NCBI GenBank assembly: GCA_046706145.1 | Contig: JBJKPP010000194.1 | Span: 1-10,234, forward strand | Origin: JBJKPP01 sp046706145 | GTDB taxonomy: Bacteria > Bacteroidota > Ignavibacteria > Ignavibacteriales > Ignavibacteriaceae | Length of the DNA: 10,234 nt | Direction: 5' to 3' | Shown: positions 6,047 to 10,234 of the stretch, one piece after another | Layout of the letters: the number at the start of each line of letters is the position of its first letter | How positions within the stretch are numbered: the stretch's first letter is position 1 | Position numbers and translations under genes: made by a program | The notes under the pieces: generated by a model | Databases searched by the model: none | What the model was told of the DNA's origin: nothing | Seen by the model: only the letters and a program-made list of their open reading frames with translations

Positions 6047-6110
6047 TGTCCAATTGGCATCCTAATTGAGCAATAAAACCAGATAATGAAAAATTGTGTT
6101 CTATTGGACA
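6047..6110. repeat. Inverted repeat TGTCCAAT...ATTGGACA in the fur-kinase divergent region
   Basis: TGTCCAAT at 6047-6054 and ATTGGACA at 6103-6110 are exact reverse complements, 48 nt apart. The left arm overlaps the palindrome CCAATTGG at 6050-6057. The arms are richer in G+C than their surroundings, which makes chance less likely than for the other repeats. The right arm lies about 54 nt before the kinase start, where an activator or repressor site would sit. Confidence 0.3.
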
Positions 6111-6163
6111 GAAACTTAAGATGCTTTAGATACTTTGGTAAATAAAACATCCAAAAGGTAAAA

Positions 6164-8185
6164 ATGCTGAAATTTGCTCCGAATGACGTGTTGTCTATCA
6201 GTGATAATGACATGTCAAAAAATCTTCACAATTTATTGGGAAATAATAAAAATGCTTTCTACAAGTATGTTTTTTCAACCCATACCTACACTTATTTTAG
6301 CGATAATTTAATTGAAATAACCGGTTACACTAGGGAAGAACTTAATGAGATAGGTTTCCCGAAGATTATCGAAAAGGTGGTCAAAAGTGATGAGGATGTA
6401 CACGAGCTTCACAATGGCGATTTCCATGCAATAGAGGAACATTACGGTAAATACCTCTTAAAAACTAAAAACAATAACTTGAAATGGGTTGAAGATATTT
6501 CTTTTGCATTTAGAAATGATAATAATCAGTACGATTATAGCATTGGAATGCTGAGAGATATAACCCAGTTCAATAACTTAATTTCAAAACTGTATGACGA
6601 AAAAGTTTACTTTGATTCGGTACTAGAGTTGACAGGAATCATTTATGTTCTTCTTGATAAGCATAATGAAATTAAATTTATAAATGATAAAGGAGCACAA
6701 ATATTAGGTTACAAAATTGAAGAACTATTAGGGAAAAATATTTTAAATCTAATTCCTAAAAATAATCGCGGACTTTTCAGCAAGGCACAATTCTTCAATG
6801 AAAATAAATCCTTCGAGGCATCAATCATTACAAATTTCGGTGAGGAGAAAATTATTTCATGGCAGTTTAAAGAAGAACTAAGCCGCGATGGTTCGGTTGA
6901 ATTTAAAGTATGTTCAGGACAGGATATAACATTTAATAAAAAACAAGAAAGAATTCATAAAGTTATTTCAGGCATTCTGGATGCTTCCAACACCGAAGTT
7001 AACCTTAAGCAGTTATATAAGTTTATACATGAATCTGTGAGCAAGTTGATGCCTGCTGAGAATTTTTATATCTCACTTTTTGACAAAGAAAAAGATTTAA
7101 TCACCTTCCCTTATTTTGTAGATCAAATTGACAAGTCTGCTCCTCCTAAAAAAAGAGGCAAGGGACTAACCGAATATGTTTTAAGAATGGGTAAGCCTGC
7201 ACTTATTAATAGAGAAAGTGATGAAGAATTGCTTAGTAAAAAAGAAGTAGAATTAATCGGAACACCTACAGCTATTTGGCTTGGGGTTCCGCTCAAAATT
7301 CAGAATAATACAATTGGAGTAGTAGTAGTGCAGGATTATGAAAATCCACTTACTTATACTGAAAATGAAAGAGATATTTTAGAAGTTGTTTCTTATTCAA
7401 TTTCAAGAGCTATAGAAAGGAAGAGAGTTGATGAAGAAAAAACTGTTTTAATACAAAAGTTAAAAGAATCTAATAAATCAAAGGATGAATTGTTTTCCCT
7501 GGTTTCACATGATTTGCGAAGTCCTTTTAATTCTTTACTTGGCTTCTCAGAAATATTAACAAGTGAATTTGATACGTTGACACAAGAAGAAATGAAAGAA
7601 TATTTGAATATTATTTATGAAACTTCAAAAAATCTTTATGGTATGACAACTAATTTGTTGCAGTATTCTCGATTCCAACTTGGTACTATAGAATACAACC
7701 CAAGGAATGTAGATTTTAATGGTTTAATCCAAAATAATATTAACATCTTTAAAGGGCATTTGCTTAGAAAAAAACTTTCCTTAACCCTAGAACTGTTTAG
7801 TCAGATTAAGGTATTTGCAGATGAAGACATGATAAATTCTGTAATTCAGAATCTACTCTCAAATTCGATCAAGTTTACAGACAAAGAAGGTGAAATAATA
7901 ATTTCAAGCAGTATTATTAATAACGAAGAAGAAATTAGCAAATTGGAAGTACGTGTTAAGGATAACGGTATTGGTATGGACAAGTTGACCCTGGAGAAAA
8001 TTTTCAACGAGCACGTGAGATCAAACCCAGGGACAGATAAGGAATTTGGCTCAGGTTTGGGCCTGCTGCTTGTAAAACAAGCAGTAGAAAAGAATAAAGG
8101 TTCAATCAAAGTGGAAAGTGAATTGGGTAAGGGAACTACCTTCATTTTTACTTTGCCGCTGGCCAAGGAAGAGATACTTGCGTAA
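6164..8185 (+). CDS. Soluble hybrid-sensor histidine kinase: PAS-PAS-GAF-HisKA-HATPase
   Basis: A 673-residue sensor kinase. The domains in order are: PAS 1 (about 28-135, with FSDNLIEITGYTREEL and ending GMLRDITQ); PAS 2 (about 148-260, with IKFINDKGAQILGYKIEELLGKN and SGQDIT); GAF (about 268-418, ending in the SRAIERKR helix); HisKA (about 437-505) with phospho-acceptor H449 in SLVSHDLRSPF; and HATPase (about 550-668). The ATPase shows N-box QNLLSNSIKF (N567), G1 box DNGIGMD (600-606) and G2 box GSGLGL (629-634). No membrane segment or signal peptide exists, so it senses an internal cue through its PAS and GAF domains. There is no receiver domain and no response regulator beside it, so its partner is encoded elsewhere. 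The ATG at 6164 is backed by AAAGG 5 nt upstream; a later ATG at 6212 has no such signal. Confidence 0.95.
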   Translation: MLKFAPNDVLSISDNDMSKNLHNLLGNNKNAFYKYVFSTHTYTYFSDNLIEITGYTREELNEIGFPKIIEKVVKSDEDVHELHNGDFHAIEEHYGKYLLKTKNNNLKWVEDISFAFRNDNNQYDYSIGMLRDITQFNNLISKLYDEKVYFDSVLELTGIIYVLLDKHNEIKFINDKGAQILGYKIEELLGKNILNLIPKNNRGLFSKAQFFNENKSFEASIITNFGEEKIISWQFKEELSRDGSVEFKVCSGQDITFNKKQERIHKVISGILDASNTEVNLKQLYKFIHESVSKLMPAENFYISLFDKEKDLITFPYFVDQIDKSAPPKKRGKGLTEYVLRMGKPALINRESDEELLSKKEVELIGTPTAIWLGVPLKIQNNTIGVVVVQDYENPLTYTENERDILEVVSYSISRAIERKRVDEEKTVLIQKLKESNKSKDELFSLVSHDLRSPFNSLLGFSEILTSEFDTLTQEEMKEYLNIIYETSKNLYGMTTNLLQYSRFQLGTIEYNPRNVDFNGLIQNNINIFKGHLLRKKLSLTLELFSQIKVFADEDMINSVIQNLLSNSIKFTDKEGEIIISSSIINNEEEISKLEVRVKDNGIGMDKLTLEKIFNEHVRSNPGTDKEFGSGLGLLLVKQAVEKNKGSIKVESELGKGTTFIFTLPLAKEEILA

Positions 8186-8267
8186 AACTTTCTGCATATA
8201 TCCAATATAGACTTGATAAAACTTTTTCATAAGCTTAGATTTCAAAGTCACAATTCGTACTTCAATT

Positions 8268-10234
8268 TTGAAATCCAGTTTATTAGTAACCCTTACGATT
8301 CTTTGTCTTGCCCTTGCGCAAGAACAAATTTTTGCACAGAATAAATATTACACAAAAACAGTTGCGGATACGTTTCACATCTCATTAAGAAATTATTATC
8401 CCATTTCAAGGGTTTCAATTTTACCTAACTCGGAAGAAATTTTCTTAAAAAAAAAGAAACTCAGTAAAGATCAATATACTATTGATTATAAGGAAGGATA
8501 CTTTACTCTCTCAGACACCTTGGCTTATTCTATTTTTGATACTGTAATTATCCGATACAGAGCCTATAACCTAGATCTTAATAAAGTTTATGAAAAAAGA
8601 CGGCTTGTAACCAGGTTCGAAAAAGAATTGCATGATACTGTTAGTGTCGCTAAGGAACAGGGAGGAAGTTTATCGGAAAATTCTATATTTGGAAGCGGCA
8701 TTGAAAAAAGTGGAACTCTGGTTCGCGGATTTACAATAGGAACGAACCAGGATTTATCGTTAAACAGCGGACTTAGGCTCCAACTTTCCGGTAATCTTTC
8801 CAAAGATATTCAGGTTGTTGCTGCACTAACTGATCAGAATACCCCAATTCAACCACAAGGTAATACCGAAAAACTAGATGAACTAGATCGAGTATTTATA
8901 CAAATAAAGCATCCTCTTGTTACTGGTACATTTGGTGATTTTTACCTGCAAAAGTCGCAGGGCGAATTTGGTTATGTTGATATGAAACTTCAAGGACTTT
9001 TGGGAGAATTCCATTATAGAGATGATAGCGCTTATGTTTCAATTGCAAGCTCAAATGGGAAATTTACAACTAACCAGTTTATGGGAATAGACGGTTCGCA
9101 GGGACCGTACAGGTTATACGGTGCCAATAATGAAAATGATATCATTATTCTTGCGGGAACAGAAAAAGTATATCTTGATGGAATTGAAATGAAAAGAGGT
9201 TCCGGAAATGATTACACAATTGATTATTCAAATGCCGAAATAACTTTTACTCCTAAAAGACTGATTACTTCTGCGAGTCGAATTACAGTAGATTTTGAAT
9301 ATACCCAAAACAATTATGCGCAAAACTTCCTAGGATTCGGAGCGAAAACAAAGTTGCTTGATAGGAAACTTGATTTGCAGGTACAGTATCTGCAAGAGGG
9401 TGATGACCAAAATTCTCCACTTAATCTTAGTTTGTCTGACAGTGATAAGGCTATTCTTGCAAATGCGGGTGATAACAGATTAAAAGCTGTAAAATCGGGC
9501 GTAACCTTGGCGCAGCCTGATTCTTTGGGAAAAGTGATCGGAACTTACGAGAAGGTTGACACATTGATCGATAGTAAAACTTTTACATACTACAGATATA
9601 ATCCCGGTGCTGCAGATGCAATTTATAATGTTACATTCAGCTACGTTGGCAGCGACTCCGGTGATTATGAGATGCAATCTCTGGGAGATTATTATTTTGT
9701 GGGTGTAAAAAAAGGAAACTACTTGCCTGTGATTTTTCTGCCTTTGCCAGAACTAAAGCAGGAAGCTAATATTGTATTAGGCTTTTCTCCTGATAAGGAC
9801 ATTTTAGTAAACTTAGAACTCGCCGGAAGTTATTGGGATAAAAATAGATTCTCAACTTTGGATAATACAGATAATTTTGGCTACGCGAGAAATTTTCTCT
9901 TTAGTTTGAATCCCAAGAATATTTCACTCGGCAGCCTGGATTTAGGAAAGGTGGGATTTTCATATAAGGACAGGTATATTCAAGATAGATTTACATCTTT
10001 GGATAGAATTGATCCGGTAGAATTTGATAGATATTATAATATAACAAATCCAAATACTCCGGAGAATGAAGAATTAAGAGAAATAAACCTTAATTTGATT
10101 CCTTCCAAGAGTGTCAAGTTGAATTCCATGGTGGGTATATTAAACAGAGGCAGCTCTTTTAATTCTGATCGGTACAACAATACAATTTCTATTGCGGCAG
10201 GCAATCTCAACCTGGATTATAATTTGGATTATGT
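8268..10234 (+). CDS. Large exported outer-membrane-type protein, 5' part (runs off the right edge)
   Basis: An open frame of 655 codons without a stop at the window end. There is no in-frame ATG near the start: the frame opens after TAA at 8217-8219, and TTG at 8268 is the only sensible start. It gives an immediate signal peptide (MKSSLLVTLTILCLALA, cleavage probably after IFAQ near residue 24). Residues about 142-215 (LVRGFTIGTNQDLSLNSGLR, TDQNTPIQPQGNT, DELDRVFIQIK) resemble the repeated region of SprA-like proteins of gliding and type IX secretion in Bacteroidota. The rest has alternating hydrophobic and polar residues, many Tyr, Asn and Asp, and probable beta-strands. A YTIDY-centred module occurs twice (about 54-100 and 296-345). 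Location is most likely the outer membrane or cell surface; the function is unknown. It follows the kinase stop by 82 nt. Confidence 0.8.
   Translation, partial: MKSSLLVTLTILCLALAQEQIFAQNKYYTKTVADTFHISLRNYYPISRVSILPNSEEIFLKKKKLSKDQYTIDYKEGYFTLSDTLAYSIFDTVIIRYRAYNLDLNKVYEKRRLVTRFEKELHDTVSVAKEQGGSLSENSIFGSGIEKSGTLVRGFTIGTNQDLSLNSGLRLQLSGNLSKDIQVVAALTDQNTPIQPQGNTEKLDELDRVFIQIKHPLVTGTFGDFYLQKSQGEFGYVDMKLQGLLGEFHYRDDSAYVSIASSNGKFTTNQFMGIDGSQGPYRLYGANNENDIIILAGTEKVYLDGIEMKRGSGNDYTIDYSNAEITFTPKRLITSASRITVDFEYTQNNYAQNFLGFGAKTKLLDRKLDLQVQYLQEGDDQNSPLNLSLSDSDKAILANAGDNRLKAVKSGVTLAQPDSLGKVIGTYEKVDTLIDSKTFTYYRYNPGAADAIYNVTFSYVGSDSGDYEMQSLGDYYFVGVKKGNYLPVIFLPLPELKQEANIVLGFSPDKDILVNLELAGSYWDKNRFSTLDNTDNFGYARNFLFSLNPKNISLGSLDLGKVGFSYKDRYIQDRFTSLDRIDPVEFDRYYNITNPNTPENEELREINLNLIPSKSVKLNSMVGILNRGSSFNSDRYNNTISIAAGNLNLDYNLDY

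Noticed and set aside
8588..8803. Minus-strand frames within the kinase and surface-protein genes (also 7846-8205 and 9480-9677)
   Set aside because: They are shadows of strong plus-strand coding frames and have no recognisable domains.
1..10234. CRISPR array, defence system or toxin-antitoxin pair
   Set aside because: No regularly spaced repeats and no recognisable defence or toxin proteins were found; any cargo of the element lies left of the window.

Overview
The window is AT-rich DNA with a high density of genes on both strands. It most likely comes from the Bacteroidota/Ignavibacteria-Chlorobi side of the bacterial tree. Three things point there: a promoter of the Bacteroidota type (TTG, 20 nt, TACATTTG) before the first gene, weak or absent Shine-Dalgarno sequences before many genes, and a very long outer-membrane-type protein with a SprA-like stretch at the right end. 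This assignment is inference; no rRNA or marker gene is present.

Positions 1-1699 are the right end of an integrated mobile element. A small helix-turn-helix protein (197-538) is followed by a complete tyrosine recombinase (575-1657). The recombinase reading frame ends inside the 3' half of a tRNA-Ala(GGC) gene (1653-1699). That tRNA fragment has the anticodon loop, variable loop, T arm, acceptor 3' strand and discriminator base, but no 5' half, so it reads as the attachment-site copy displaced by integration. The element extends leftwards out of the window, and the intact tRNA-Ala(GGC) is predicted at its far end. A complete tRNA-Ala(CGC) follows at 1727-1799. The element may therefore have separated this second tRNA from its original promoter.

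Positions 1979-4256 hold three plus-strand genes: a secreted or anchored sialidase-like BNR protein, a GNAT acetyltransferase, and a short GT-A glycosyltransferase. They look like a small carbohydrate or surface-glycan locus, but no common pathway can be proved.

Positions 5961-4268 are a minus-strand cluster in the order Fur-family regulator, metallo-beta-lactamase-fold hydrolase, YjbQ/UPF0047 protein. It converges on the glycosyltransferase. A perfect 7-2-7 inverted repeat lies about 43 nt upstream of the fur start and could be an operator.

Positions 6164-8185 encode a soluble PAS-PAS-GAF histidine kinase with no response regulator beside it. From 8268 to the right edge runs the N-terminal part (655 codons) of a large exported protein that appears to start at TTG. 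It carries a signal peptide, a SprA-like region, and two copies of a YTIDY-centred module. No CRISPR array, rRNA or toxin-antitoxin pair was seen. No gene-free stretch exceeds about 300 bases.
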